Assembly (NCBI RefSeq): GCF_004352855.1
Contig: NZ_SJSC01000005.1
Coordinates: 62,001 to 126,000, forward strand
Length of the DNA: 64,000 nucleotides
Reading direction: 5' to 3'
Origin: Marinomonas sp. KMM3893
GTDB taxonomy: Bacteria > Pseudomonadota > Gammaproteobacteria > Pseudomonadales > Marinomonadaceae
Numbering within the stretch: position 1 is the stretch's first letter; the number at the start of each line of letters is the position of its first letter. Positions 43,679 through 53,315 of this stretch are shown here, one piece after another. Below the pieces are notes generated by a model. That model had not been told where the DNA came from, did not search any database, and was given only the letters and a program-made list of their open reading frames with translations. A program made the translations under genes and the position numbers.

Positions 43679-44854
43679 TTAGCCTAATATCGCTAATGCT
43701 CCGTCAAAGTCGGCAATGATATCATCGCTGTCTTCTAGACCGACAGAAACACGAATCAAGCCTTCGGTAATGCCCGCTTTGGCTTTTTGCTCGTCCGTCA
43801 ATCGACCATGAGTGGTCGTGGCTGGGTGCGTCACCAAGGTTTTGGTATCGCCCAAGTTACCCGTAATGGAAACCAGTTTAGCAGCATTAATCACCGCCCA
43901 TGCTGCCTCACGACCGCCGTCTAATTCGAACGACAACAAACCACCAAAATCTTTTTGCTGGCGTTTCGCCAATTCGTGGTATTTATGGCTTGGCAACCCA
44001 CCGTAGTTTACTTTTTTCACTTTCGAGTGAGATTCCAAGAATTCCGCCAACTTCATCGCGTTTGCAGAATGCGCTTTCATCCGCAACGATAACGTTTCTA
44101 AGCCATTCACCAATACCCAGGCATTAAATGGGCTCATGCATGGCCCGGCGCTGCGCATAAAGCCAACAAACTCATCAACAATCTCTTGGCTTGCGATCAA
44201 GGCACCACCCAAACTACGACCTTGCCCATCAATGAACTTGGTCGCCGATTGCATCACAATGTCCGCACCCTGTGTCAATGGGTTTTGCAACGCTGGGGTC
44301 GCCAACACATTATCAACACACAACAAAGCGCCCTTGCTATGAGCCAATGCGGCCACGCGTTCTACATCCACTACGTCATATAGTGGATTAGACGGCGTTT
44401 CAAAAAAGCAAAGCTTGGTATTGCTGTCAATGGCGGCTTCCCACGCTGCGTAATCAGTGGCGTCAACATACACCACGTCGATGCCAAATTTTGTGGTGTA
44501 TGTGTTGAAAAACTTAATCGTTGAACCGAATACATTCAGCGAACACACCACGCGATCGCCAGCGCTCAACAAGCTGTATGCCATGGTCATTAATGCCGCC
44601 ATACCAGAGCTTGTTGCAATCGCCGCTTCGCCTTTCTCAAGGTTCGCTAAACGCTTTTCAAACAACTCAACAGTCGGGTTGGTAAACCGTGAATACACAT
44701 TTCCATCTTCTGCACCAGAAAACTTACTCGCGGCTTCTTCCGCACTGGCGTAAGCAAAGCTTGATGTCATAAAAATGGCTTCGCTGTTTTCTTGCTCTTG
44801 TGTCTGACGAACACCTGCATGAATGGCATTTGTTGCGTCTTTGTATTCCGACAT
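43679..44854 (-). CDS. metZ: O-succinylhomoserine sulfhydrylase
   Basis: 391 residues, PLP-dependent Cys/Met metabolism family. The PLP lysine is Lys206 in QSATKFIDGQGR; other motifs are YSRFTNPTVELFEKRLA, ATSSGMAA (phosphate-binding), FETPSNPLYDVVD and VTHPATTTHGRL. It makes homocysteine directly from O-succinylhomoserine and sulfide in methionine synthesis. Gene order purF-metZ is as in pseudomonads and supports MetZ over MetB. A terminator lies between purF and metZ, so metZ may have its own promoter. Confidence 0.92.
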   Translation of the reverse strand: MSEYKDATNAIHAGVRQTQEQENSEAIFMTSSFAYASAEEAASKFSGAEDGNVYSRFTNPTVELFEKRLANLEKGEAAIATSSGMAALMTMAYSLLSAGDRVVCSLNVFGSTIKFFNTYTTKFGIDVVYVDATDYAAWEAAIDSNTKLCFFETPSNPLYDVVDVERVAALAHSKGALLCVDNVLATPALQNPLTQGADIVMQSATKFIDGQGRSLGGALIASQEIVDEFVGFMRSAGPCMSPFNAWVLVNGLETLSLRMKAHSANAMKLAEFLESHSKVKKVNYGGLPSHKYHELAKRQQKDFGGLLSFELDGGREAAWAVINAAKLVSITGNLGDTKTLVTHPATTTHGRLTDEQKAKAGITEGLIRVSVGLEDSDDIIADFDGALAILG

Positions 44855-44881
44855 TCGTGTCTCTCCAAAATTGCCTTAACT

Positions 44882-44918
44882 AAAAACAACAAAGCCAGGC
44901 GTGTGACCTGGCTTTGTT
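44882..44918 (-). terminator. Intrinsic terminator of purF
   Basis: 12-bp stem AACAAAGCCAGG (44888-44899) with CCTGGCTTTGTT (44907-44918), 7-base loop; on the minus strand a T-run follows (A-run at 44882-44886 on plus). Confidence 0.88.
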
Positions 44919-44944
44919 TCGTAAGTCACTATTGCATTAGTTTG

Positions 44945-46453
44945 CTACATAGGGTGCATCATGTCACTACTAGCTGCATTTTCAATAGAGTCCTTTTGAG
45001 TATCATTTCGCGCATTCTCAAGACGAGCAAGATACGCTTCAGTGATATCCCCAGTAATGTATTTTCCATCGAATACAGACGTATCGAATTCACGTACATC
45101 AGAGTGCTTCTCATCAATACAAGCTTCAATCAAATCACCCAAATCTTGGAAAATCAATTTGTCAGCGCCGATTAACTCACAAATTTCATCCACATTGCGA
45201 TCGTGAGCAATCAACTCAGTAACGGCTGGCATATCAATACCATACACATTCGGGTAACGCACCTCAGGTGCCGCCGAAGCGATGTATACTTTTTTCGCGC
45301 CAGCATCACGCGCCATTTCAATGATTTCTTTACTCGTGGTACCACGAACAATCGAGTCATCTACCAATAGCACCGTTTTGTCTTTAAATTCAAACGGCAC
45401 AGGGTTCAATTTTTGACGAACGGATTTTTTACGAACCGCTTGCCCTGGCATGATAAAAGTACGGCCAATGTAGCGGTTCTTCACCAAGCCTTCACGGAAT
45501 GGGATATTCAGTGTTTGTGCAATCTGTAGTGCGGCAGTACGGCTGGTATCCGGGATCGGAATGACAACATCAATATCATGATCTTTCCATTCGCGTTGGA
45601 TCTTCTCTGCCAATCGATCACCCATGTTCATGCGGGCTTTATAAACAGAAATACTGTCGATCACTGTGTCCGGACGAGCAAAATAAACGTACTCAAACAA
45701 ACAAGGACGAGCCACTTTTTTCGGTGTGCACTGACGCACATGAACCTTATGGTTCACATCAAAGAAAATCGCTTCACCAGGCTGGATATCACGTTCTATT
45801 GTGAAACCGCCAGCGTCCAATGCGACGCTTTCAGACGCCACCATGTATTCGATGCCATTGTCGGTCTGTTTAGAGCCATAAATTAATGGGCGAATACCAT
45901 CTGGATCACGAAACGCCAAAATACCGTAACCAGTGATCAAAGCGACAACCGCGTAACCACCTTCAATTCGCTTATAGACTCGCTCTAACGCATTGAAAAT
46001 ATCTTCTGGTGTCGGTGTCAGCTTGCCTTCTAAATGAAGCTCATGAGCCAATACATTCAACAACACTTCTGAATCAGACGTCGTGTTCACATGGCGAAGA
46101 TCAGACTCAAACACTTCTTGCTTAAGCTTTTCAGTGTTGGTCAAGTTGCCATTATGAGCAAGAGAAATACCGTAAGGAGAGTTAACGTAAAAAGGTTGTG
46201 CTTCAGCAGAACTCGAGGTACCTGCTGTAGGGTAACGGGCATGCCCAATGCCAATATTACCATGAAGTTTTTTCATGTGACGTGTACGAAACACCTCACT
46301 AACCGGACCATTGTCTTTGCGTAAACACAGACGTCCATTATGGCTGGTTACCATTCCTGCTGCATCTTGCCCGCGATGCTGAAGCAAAGTTAATGCATCA
46401 AAAATGGCTTGATTGACCATGGATGTGCCTACGACACCAACGATACCACACAT
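44945..46453 (-). CDS. purF: Amidophosphoribosyltransferase
   Basis: 502 residues. The N-terminal glutaminase starts MCGIVGVVG with nucleophile Cys2, then [11 protein letters not shown] and GHARYPTAG. The C-terminal phosphoribosyltransferase half has the PRPP loop [14 protein letters not shown]. It catalyses the first committed step of purine synthesis, PRPP plus glutamine to phosphoribosylamine. It follows cvpA by 76 bp, the standard cvpA-purF pairing of gammaproteobacteria. Confidence 0.96.
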   Translation of the reverse strand: MCGIVGVVGTSMVNQAIFDALTLLQHRGQDAAGMVTSHNGRLCLRKDNGPVSEVFRTRHMKKLHGNIGIGHARYPTAGTSSSAEAQPFYVNSPYGISLAHNGNLTNTEKLKQEVFESDLRHVNTTSDSEVLLNVLAHELHLEGKLTPTPEDIFNALERVYKRIEGGYAVVALITGYGILAFRDPDGIRPLIYGSKQTDNGIEYMVASESVALDAGGFTIERDIQPGEAIFFDVNHKVHVRQCTPKKVARPCLFEYVYFARPDTVIDSISVYKARMNMGDRLAEKIQREWKDHDIDVVIPIPDTSRTAALQIAQTLNIPFREGLVKNRYIGRTFIMPGQAVRKKSVRQKLNPVPFEFKDKTVLLVDDSIVRGTTSKEIIEMARDAGAKKVYIASAAPEVRYPNVYGIDMPAVTELIAHDRNVDEICELIGADKLIFQDLGDLIEACIDEKHSDVREFDTSVFDGKYITGDITEAYLARLENARNDTQKDSIENAASSDMMHPM

Positions 46454-46529
46454 GTTCTAGATCCTCGTGTTGGGGAAATTGTGCTTATAAAACACAATAA
46501 AGGTTCTTCTTTCGTTGCCAGAGAAGCAA

Positions 46530-47063
46530 CTAATTTCCAAGGGCGCGGTCAATGAGAGACGGATCCACAAGATCCGAACTCTTGCCTAACATTTCACGCG
46601 TCCAGTCTTTCAAAAGCACTAATTGAGGAATCAATTGTGATGACTTCCAAAGCTCTGTTTTTTCTATTGCTGGGCTTAAGCTCAGCAAAGACACAAAAGC
46701 CACAACAATTAAGCCGCCTTTTGCAAAACCAAAAACCATGCCTAGCACTCTGTCTGTGCTAGAAAGGCCGGTTACCTGTATTAAAGAGCCAATCAAATAG
46801 CTCGCTAATGCACAAATTATTAAGCTTGCTACAAATAAAGAAACAAATGAAACTATGTAACGGATCTGATCACTTTGAACCTGATCCATCAATAATGCCT
46901 GCATGTTATCAGAGAATTTTATCGCCACCACAAAGGCTATAACCCAGGTAAGTAAGGATAGAACTTCTTTAACAAATCCCCTTTTCAAACTCAGTAGAGT
47001 AGAAATAATAACGACGGCAATGATCAGCCAGTCCAATGTAGAAATTGAGTTTACAGCGTCCAT
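46530..47063 (-). CDS. cvpA: CvpA family membrane protein
   Basis: 177 residues with four hydrophobic helices (about 8-26, 30-48, 65-88, 105-128), then a soluble tail. STLDWLIIAVVIISTLLSLKRGF and STDRVLGMVFGFAKGG are CvpA family blocks. In Escherichia coli it is needed for colicin V production and for tolerance to bile salts, and its co-expression with purF is conserved. Biochemical role not settled. Confidence 0.9.
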   Translation of the reverse strand: MDAVNSISTLDWLIIAVVIISTLLSLKRGFVKEVLSLLTWVIAFVVAIKFSDNMQALLMDQVQSDQIRYIVSFVSLFVASLIICALASYLIGSLIQVTGLSSTDRVLGMVFGFAKGGLIVVAFVSLLSLSPAIEKTELWKSSQLIPQLVLLKDWTREMLGKSSDLVDPSLIDRALGN

Positions 47064-47137
47064 AACAACCCTATTTAAAGCGCGCGAAGTTTAACAGAAG
47101 GTTAAGATAATCCAAATACTACCAAACAAAACTTGTA

Positions 47138-47734
47138 TTAATTCTCAGAAAACTTCACCACGATTCCTTTTAGAGAAAACTTTTTATGGATGTCAGCTTG
47201 CACTTTCTCTGAGGTTGGTCGATCCAACTCTGGACCAACGAACACCTTGAACAATGAGTTAGTCGTAATGCTGTAAGCTGGGTAATCGGCTTTTTTCAGC
47301 TTATTAACCAAACGCTTGGCATTGTCTTCTTGTGCAAAGGTGGCAATTTGAACCGTCCAGCGGCCGGTAGGTGCCGGTGCTTTGACTGGCTCCTGCTTGA
47401 CCGGAGGTTTGGCTTTAACCACAGGGGTTGGTGCTGCAACTGGCTTTTTAGCCTCGGAAACAAGCGTAATATCTTGTGCCGACTTGGCATCAGTATTAAC
47501 CACCTGAGGTGAGGGTTCTGGCGTTTGACTGTCGCTGGCGTCCGGCAATTCATCCAATGACTGGGCAGGCGCGATTTTCACCTCCGGAAACACAGGAGGT
47601 TTACTCACGACCACTTGCACATCCAATTCAGGCGGACGTTCACCGTCTAGAATCTGTGGCAAAATAATGGCCGCGGCCACAATCAAGATACTGGCACCAA
47701 TCAATCTATGCGTCATTTTTTTATCTAACATCAC
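47138..47734 (-). CDS. dedD: SPOR-domain inner-membrane protein (DedD-like)
   Basis: 198 residues: one N-terminal membrane anchor (about 8-27), a proline/alanine/lysine-rich periplasmic linker (about 30-120), and a C-terminal SPOR domain (about 122-198, RWTVQIATFAQEDNAKRLVNKL split across it). SPOR domains bind denuded peptidoglycan at the division septum. Its ATG overlaps the folC stop as ATGA, so translation is coupled. Confidence 0.9.
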   Translation of the reverse strand: MMLDKKMTHRLIGASILIVAAAIILPQILDGERPPELDVQVVVSKPPVFPEVKIAPAQSLDELPDASDSQTPEPSPQVVNTDAKSAQDITLVSEAKKPVAAPTPVVKAKPPVKQEPVKAPAPTGRWTVQIATFAQEDNAKRLVNKLKKADYPAYSITTNSLFKVFVGPELDRPTSEKVQADIHKKFSLKGIVVKFSEN

Positions 47735-48981
47735 GCCTCCTTCTGCTTGGTATGAGCCAAATAATCGGTCACGGTTACAAAAGAACCGAATACCACAACA
47801 GGTCGATTCTCTTCTAACGCCTTCCCTGACGCCGCATCAAAAGCATCAGCTACCGTTTTGTATGCTGTGATATGTTTGACATTGTGCTGTTCCAATATGG
47901 CCATCAGATCTTGCGCTTTGGCCCCTCTTGGGCCGCCCAAATCCGCTAAATGCCAAGCGGAGAACTTATCAGCAAGAGACACCATAACACTGTTGATGTC
48001 TTTGTCTTTTAACATGCCACAAACCGCAATTGGCTTGCTTTCAAAGGCCGCCACCCGCTTCGCCAATTCCGAGGCGGCTTCTGGGTTGTGCGCCACATCA
48101 ATATAGATAAGAGGAGCATCACTGACTTTTTGAAAACGACCGGTTAGTTGGGCACTGGCAAACAAGTCTTGAAGCGCAGTTTCATCCGGCTCAAGCCCCA
48201 TATAGCTAAACACCGCAATCACAGTGGCGGCGTTTTCAATCGGCAAATTAGGCAATGGCAAATGATGATAAGAACACTCATTTCCTGTCCAAGACCATTC
48301 CTGCCCAGTCACCTGATAAGAGAAGTGCTCGCCTTTTTGGCGTAAATCAGCGCCTATCATGATCGCCGTCTCAGCCAAGCTACTCGGTGGATTGACCACA
48401 CCACTTACCAACAGCTTGTCACGACGTGCTATGCCGGTTTTCTCACGCGCAATAACCTCAATCGAGTCGCCTAACCAATCTGTATGGTCCAGCGCAATCG
48501 AGGTCACTACCGCGACGTCGGCATCCACCATGTTGACCGAATCCAAGCGCCCACCTAAGCCCACTTCTAACACCCAATAATCAAGGTCTGACTGGGAGAA
48601 AATCCACAATGCAGCCAAGGTACTGAATTCAAAATAGGTTAACGGTGTGCTTCCTCGAGCCAATTCAATCGCCTCAAAAGCCTGACAAATAAGTTCATCA
48701 TTGCAAGGCTCATTGTTCAGAGCAATGCGCTCATTAAAGGCAAGAAAATGGGGAGAGGTATAGGTACCAACTGAGTGGCCTTGGGACGATAGATATTGGG
48801 TCAACATAGCGCAAGTAGAGCCCTTGCCGTTGGTTCCCGCTACCGTGATGATTTCGTTTTTCGGTCTAGAGATAGCAAGCTTCTCTAACACTGAACTGCC
48901 TCGCGCCAGACCTAATTCGATCTCGGAGGGATGTTGGCTCTCGATGTACGAGAGCCAATTATCTAACGACGTTGGCGTCAT
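47731..48981 (-). CDS. folC: Dihydrofolate synthase / folylpolyglutamate synthase
   Basis: 416 residues, Mur-ligase fold. P-loop TVAGTNGKGSTCAML, TSPHFLAFNERI, LDHTDWLG and the C-terminal YIDVAHNPEA are family motifs. It adds glutamate to dihydropteroate and to reduced folates using ATP. It starts only 4 bp after accD ends and overlaps dedD by 4 bp. Confidence 0.94.
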   Translation of the reverse strand: MTPTSLDNWLSYIESQHPSEIELGLARGSSVLEKLAISRPKNEIITVAGTNGKGSTCAMLTQYLSSQGHSVGTYTSPHFLAFNERIALNNEPCNDELICQAFEAIELARGSTPLTYFEFSTLAALWIFSQSDLDYWVLEVGLGGRLDSVNMVDADVAVVTSIALDHTDWLGDSIEVIAREKTGIARRDKLLVSGVVNPPSSLAETAIMIGADLRQKGEHFSYQVTGQEWSWTGNECSYHHLPLPNLPIENAATVIAVFSYMGLEPDETALQDLFASAQLTGRFQKVSDAPLIYIDVAHNPEAASELAKRVAAFESKPIAVCGMLKDKDINSVMVSLADKFSAWHLADLGGPRGAKAQDLMAILEQHNVKHITAYKTVADAFDAASGKALEENRPVVVFGSFVTVTDYLAHTKQKEA

Positions 48982-48985
48982 TTAT

Positions 48986-49849
48986 TTATGCCGCTCTGTT
49001 CGTCAACAATGACAAGATATTAAACAAACGATCACGCATGTCTTCACGTTTGATGATCATGTCAAGCGCGCCTTTTTCCAGCAAGAACTCACTGCGCTGG
49101 AAGCCAGCAGGTAATTTTTCACGTACTGTTTGCTCGATAACACGAGGACCAGCAAAACCGATCAACGCATTTGGCTCAGCAACGTTTAGGTCACCCAACA
49201 TAGCAAGAGAAGCCGATACACCACCAAACACAGGATCGGTCATCACAGAAATATAAGGGATGCCTTCTTGTTTCATACGCTCAAGGCCTGCGCTGGTTTT
49301 TGCCATCTGCATCAAAGAAATCAACGCTTCTTGCATACGTGCGCCGCCACTTGCGGAGAAACAAATTAGTGGGATGCGTTTTTCAAGGCACACATTAACG
49401 GCCTGAATGAAACGTTCACCAACAATCGCTCCCATAGAACCACCAAGGAAACTAAATTCAAACGCCACCGCCACAACAGGCATGCCGTTTAGAGCCCCTT
49501 CCATTGCTACCAAGGCGTCTTTTTCGCCAGTGGCTTTTTGAGCTGCCGTAATACGATCTTTGTAGCGTTTCGTGTCTTTGAATTTCAGTTTGTCTTCAGG
49601 CTCAAGATGGGCGCCAATTTCAAAACGACCTTCTTTGTCCAAGAAAATATCCAGACGACGACGGGCATTCACACGCAAATGGTGGTGACATTTTGGACAA
49701 ACATCCAAATTTTTCTCTAGCTCAGGGCGATAAAGAACGTTGTCACACTTAGGGCATTTTTTCCATAAACCCTCAGGAACAGAACCTGATCCTCGCTTCG
49801 ATTCGCTACGTACAATCGAAGGTACAAATTTGTCTAACCAGCTACTCAT
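48986..49849 (-). CDS. accD: Acetyl-CoA carboxylase carboxyltransferase subunit beta
   Basis: 287 residues. The N-terminal zinc finger is complete: Cys32, Cys35, Cys51, Cys54 ([10 protein letters not shown] and [10 protein letters not shown]). The crotonase-fold body has [12 protein letters not shown] and [19 protein letters not shown], the acetyl-CoA and biotin contact regions. AccD pairs with AccA to move the carboxyl group from biotin to acetyl-CoA for fatty acid synthesis. Confidence 0.96.
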   Translation of the reverse strand: MSSWLDKFVPSIVRSESKRGSGSVPEGLWKKCPKCDNVLYRPELEKNLDVCPKCHHHLRVNARRRLDIFLDKEGRFEIGAHLEPEDKLKFKDTKRYKDRITAAQKATGEKDALVAMEGALNGMPVVAVAFEFSFLGGSMGAIVGERFIQAVNVCLEKRIPLICFSASGGARMQEALISLMQMAKTSAGLERMKQEGIPYISVMTDPVFGGVSASLAMLGDLNVAEPNALIGFAGPRVIEQTVREKLPAGFQRSEFLLEKGALDMIIKREDMRDRLFNILSLLTNRAA

Positions 49850-49882
49850 TTATTTCTCCATATCTCTGTTTACGGCTGCCGC

Positions 49883-50689
49883 TTAGGCGTCCATTTCGTT
49901 GCGCATTGGCGCTAAAATGGCTTTCAAAGCGTCAGCGATATATTCTTTTGGCTGATCTTTATTTTCAGCAATGGCGTTAACCAAAACACTACCAACGATG
50001 ACACCGTCTGCACAGTGACCAACGGCTGCCGCTGTTTTCGCATCACGAATACCAAAACCCACTCCAATTGGAAGGTCCGTAATATCACGCAAAGCATCAA
50101 CATGCTGCTTAACACTGGCGACATCCAACTCAGCGGTACCAGTTACCCCTTTTACAGATACGTAATACACATACCCAGAAGCCAGATCACAAATTTTCTT
50201 CGCTCTCGCTGGTGTCGTTGTTGGTGACAACAAGTAAATTAGGTCAATCTCGTTTTGGCGGAAGCATTCTACTACATCTGTCGCCTCTTCTGGAGTCAGA
50301 TCGACTAATAAAATACCATCTACACCCGCTTCTTTCGCAGAATTTGCAAAAGCTTGATAACCAAAGAACTCAATTGGGTTCAAATAGCCCATTAACACCA
50401 CTGGCGTATGGGTATTGTGCTTACGAAATTCCGCAATAATAGCCAATACTTTTCGCACGCTCGTGCCCGCCGCTAAGCTACGCTCACAAGCCAATTGTAT
50501 CACTGGCCCGTCGGCCATAGGGTCAGAAAATGGCATGCCAATTTCTATAACATCCGCCCCAGCGTCCACTAAACCATTCATTATAGTCACAGTATGCTCT
50601 GGCGTTGGGTCGCCCGCCGTAATATATGGAATTAATGCTTTCTTTCCAGATTCAGCAAGTTGTGCGAAACACTGTTTAATTCGGCTCAT
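49883..50689 (-). CDS. trpA: Tryptophan synthase alpha subunit
   Basis: 268 residues, TIM barrel. The catalytic residues Glu49 ([12 protein letters not shown]) and Asp60 (PMADGP) are present, as are the substrate phosphate site VGFGIRDA and VIVGSVLVN. It cleaves indole-glycerol phosphate and channels indole to TrpB. ATGA overlap with trpB indicates coupled translation, giving 1:1 subunit supply. Confidence 0.96.
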   Translation of the reverse strand: MSRIKQCFAQLAESGKKALIPYITAGDPTPEHTVTIMNGLVDAGADVIEIGMPFSDPMADGPVIQLACERSLAAGTSVRKVLAIIAEFRKHNTHTPVVLMGYLNPIEFFGYQAFANSAKEAGVDGILLVDLTPEEATDVVECFRQNEIDLIYLLSPTTTPARAKKICDLASGYVYYVSVKGVTGTAELDVASVKQHVDALRDITDLPIGVGFGIRDAKTAAAVGHCADGVIVGSVLVNAIAENKDQPKEYIADALKAILAPMRNEMDA

Positions 50690-51909
50690 ACTTCAATCCC
50701 ATCCAATTCAGCCACCGTCATAATGTCTTTGTCGCCTCGACCAGACAGGTTAATCACAACAATTTTGTCTTTTTCCATCGTCGCCGCAAGTTTCATACCG
50801 TACGCCACTGCGTGACTGGATTCTAGCGCAGGCATAATGCCTTCAAGACGGGTCAAATCATGGAAACCATCCATCGCTTCGTCATCATTGATGGCAACAT
50901 ACTGCGCACGACCAATGTCTTTTAACCAAGCGTGCTCTGGACCAACACCTGGGTAATCCAAACCGGCAGAAATAGAATGCGTACCAATAATCTGGCCGTC
51001 ATCGTCTGCCATCACATAAGTACGGTTTCCATGCAGAACACCAGGGCGACCTGCAGACAAAGGCGCGGCATGTCGACCTGTTTCTAGGCCATCACCACCA
51101 GCCTCGACACCATACATAGCAACGCCATCATCCCCAATAAAAGGATGGAACATACCTATCGCGTTAGAACCACCACCTACACAGGCCACCACGGCATCCG
51201 GTAAACGGCCTTCTTGCGCCATGCACTGCTCTTTGGTCTCACGACCAATTACCGCTTGGAAATCACGCACTAATTTAGGGTACGGGTGAGGGCCCGCTGC
51301 GGTACCAATAATGTAGAAAGTATCGTCTACATTGCTCACCCAATAACGCATCGCTTCATTCAATGCGTCTTTAAGTGTCTTGGTTCCAGACTCAACCGAA
51401 ATCACTTCTGCACCCAATAGCTTCATGCGATAAACATTCAGCTTTTGGCGACGAATGTCTTCCGCGCCCATGAATACTTTACAATTTAAGCCAAGACGCG
51501 CCGCCACAGTCGCAGAAGCAACACCGTGCTGGCCTGCTCCGGTTTCAGCAATGATGTTTGGCTTACCCATGTGCTTCGCCAACAAGGCTTGACCAATGGT
51601 GTTATTAATCTTATGTGCGCCTGTGTGGTTCAAATCTTCACGTTTAAGATAAATCTTTGCGCCACCCGCTTTCGCCGTTAATCGCTCAGCGAAATACAAG
51701 GGAGAAGGACGACCTACATAATGGGCTAAATCCTTATCAAACGCGGCTTGAAATTCCGCGCTCTGGGATAACTCTTCATACATTTTTGTCAAATCATCCA
51801 GTGCAGACATTAACGTTTCAGAAACGAAGACTCCACCGTACTGACCAAAACGACCGTGCTCATCAGGCAAGGTTTGATCTATATCTTTATTGCTCACGTT
51901 TTGCTCCAC
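50686..51909 (-). CDS. trpB: Tryptophan synthase beta subunit
   Basis: 407 residues, PLP enzyme. The PLP lysine is Lys100 in [19 protein letters not shown] and [12 protein letters not shown] bind the PLP phosphate. It joins indole with serine to make tryptophan. Its start lies 23 bp inside trpF; I keep it because the N-terminus [13 protein letters not shown] begins close to residue 20 as in other TrpB. Confidence 0.96.
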   Translation of the reverse strand: MEQNVSNKDIDQTLPDEHGRFGQYGGVFVSETLMSALDDLTKMYEELSQSAEFQAAFDKDLAHYVGRPSPLYFAERLTAKAGGAKIYLKREDLNHTGAHKINNTIGQALLAKHMGKPNIIAETGAGQHGVASATVAARLGLNCKVFMGAEDIRRQKLNVYRMKLLGAEVISVESGTKTLKDALNEAMRYWVSNVDDTFYIIGTAAGPHPYPKLVRDFQAVIGRETKEQCMAQEGRLPDAVVACVGGGSNAIGMFHPFIGDDGVAMYGVEAGGDGLETGRHAAPLSAGRPGVLHGNRTYVMADDDGQIIGTHSISAGLDYPGVGPEHAWLKDIGRAQYVAINDDEAMDGFHDLTRLEGIMPALESSHAVAYGMKLAATMEKDKIVVINLSGRGDKDIMTVAELDGIEV

Positions 51910-52507
51910 TAATAAATTGTTTTACTTTCGCATTATTCTTTAGCCCTTTGGACGCCTCAACACCGCCACTAACGTCCACAGCATAAGGAGCAACTTGCTC
52001 AACCGCATGCGCAACATTATCAGGCGTTAAACCACCGGCCAAAATCACCGGCAATGGCAATACTTCAGGAATCAAAGACCAATTAAATACTTCCCCTGTA
52101 CCACCAGGCACGCCCGCTTTGTAGGCATCGAGCAAAATCGCCGAGGCGGATGGATAGGATTGTGCGGCCAGCAAGAGGTCATCCCCCTCTTTTACCCGCA
52201 AGGCTTTTACATAAGGACGATTATAGGATAAACACTCCGCTTCTGGTTCATTCCCGTGAAACTGAATCAACCAACGTGCGTTATTGGCCACAACGCTCTC
52301 TATATCCTCTGCTTGAGCATCAACAAAAAGCGCAACAGGCACAACAAAAGGCGGTAGCTGAGCAACAATCTCATTGGCTTTAACAGGGTCAATATAGCGC
52401 GGACTTTTTGGATAAAAAACAAACCCCAATGCATCAGCACCATAATCACAGGCGGCCAATGCGTCTTCTAGGTTCGTAATTCCGCAGATTTTAACGCGAC
52501 AAGACAT
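51887..52507 (-). CDS. trpF: Phosphoribosylanthranilate isomerase
   Basis: 206 residues. [13 protein letters not shown] at the N-terminus carries the catalytic cysteine (Cys8), and [14 protein letters not shown] near the end carries the catalytic aspartate and phosphate site. It performs the Amadori rearrangement in tryptophan synthesis. It overlaps truA by 17 bp and trpB by 23 bp, so the whole stretch is likely one transcript. Confidence 0.95.
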   Translation of the reverse strand: MSCRVKICGITNLEDALAACDYGADALGFVFYPKSPRYIDPVKANEIVAQLPPFVVPVALFVDAQAEDIESVVANNARWLIQFHGNEPEAECLSYNRPYVKALRVKEGDDLLLAAQSYPSASAILLDAYKAGVPGGTGEVFNWSLIPEVLPLPVILAGGLTPDNVAHAVEQVAPYAVDVSGGVEASKGLKNNAKVKQFISGAKREQ

Positions 52508-53315
52508 ACTCAGGCTCTTCTACATAAGGCAAAAAATGCGGCCCAAGAGGTCGCTGCGGCACATTAAAATGCTCAGGATATTCCGCATCCACAAAGTACA
52601 GCCCCGTTGGCGGTGCCGTAATCCCCCCTTTGGTTCTGTCCTTAGCTTCTAATACTTCTTTCGCCCAAGAAACCGGTTTTTCACCAGCCCCTATGGTCAT
52701 CAATACGCCAGCAAAATTTCGGATCATATGATGCAAAAATGCATTGGCTCGAACATCTAACACGACGTATTGACCAAGCTGTTGCACTGAAAAGTTTAAA
52801 ATCGTTCGTGTTGGGGTATTTGCCTGACAACCAACCGCTCGAAAAGAGCTAAAGTCATGGGTCCCTAGAAAACACGTCGCCGCTGCTTTCATTCGCTCGA
52901 CGTCTAATGTTTTATAGGTCCAGGTGAGGCCTTTGGATAATAAAGCTGGACGCAGTGCAGATTGATAAATCACGTAACGATAACGACGACTCAAAGCACT
53001 AAAGCGCGCATGAAATTCATCATCAACATAACGCGCGGCAACCACGGCAATATCACTAGGAAGGTGGGTATTCACCCCTAATGTCCAAGATCGCTCACTA
53101 CGCTCTACATCGGTTTCAAAATGCACAACCTGTGCGCTTGCATGAACACCAGAATCGGTTCTTCCAGCGCACACAACACTGACCTTGTGATTGGCAATCA
53201 CGCTAAGTGCTTTTTCGATATTTTCTTGGACACTGGGTACATCGTATTTTTGCGCTTGCCAGCCCTTATAGGCTGACCCATCGTATTCTACTAACAGGAC
53301 AACTTTTTTAGTCAC
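52491..53315 (-). CDS. truA: tRNA pseudouridine synthase A
   Basis: 274 residues. The catalytic aspartate is Asp54 in CAGRTDSGVHA; YDGSAYKGWQAQ at the N-terminus and FLHHMIRNFAG are further TruA motifs. It makes pseudouridine at positions 38-40 of tRNA anticodon stems. The start overlaps the fimV stop by 8 bp. Confidence 0.95.
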   Translation of the reverse strand: MTKKVVLLVEYDGSAYKGWQAQKYDVPSVQENIEKALSVIANHKVSVVCAGRTDSGVHASAQVVHFETDVERSERSWTLGVNTHLPSDIAVVAARYVDDEFHARFSALSRRYRYVIYQSALRPALLSKGLTWTYKTLDVERMKAAATCFLGTHDFSSFRAVGCQANTPTRTILNFSVQQLGQYVVLDVRANAFLHHMIRNFAGVLMTIGAGEKPVSWAKEVLEAKDRTKGGITAPPTGLYFVDAEYPEHFNVPQRPLGPHFLPYVEEPEYVLSR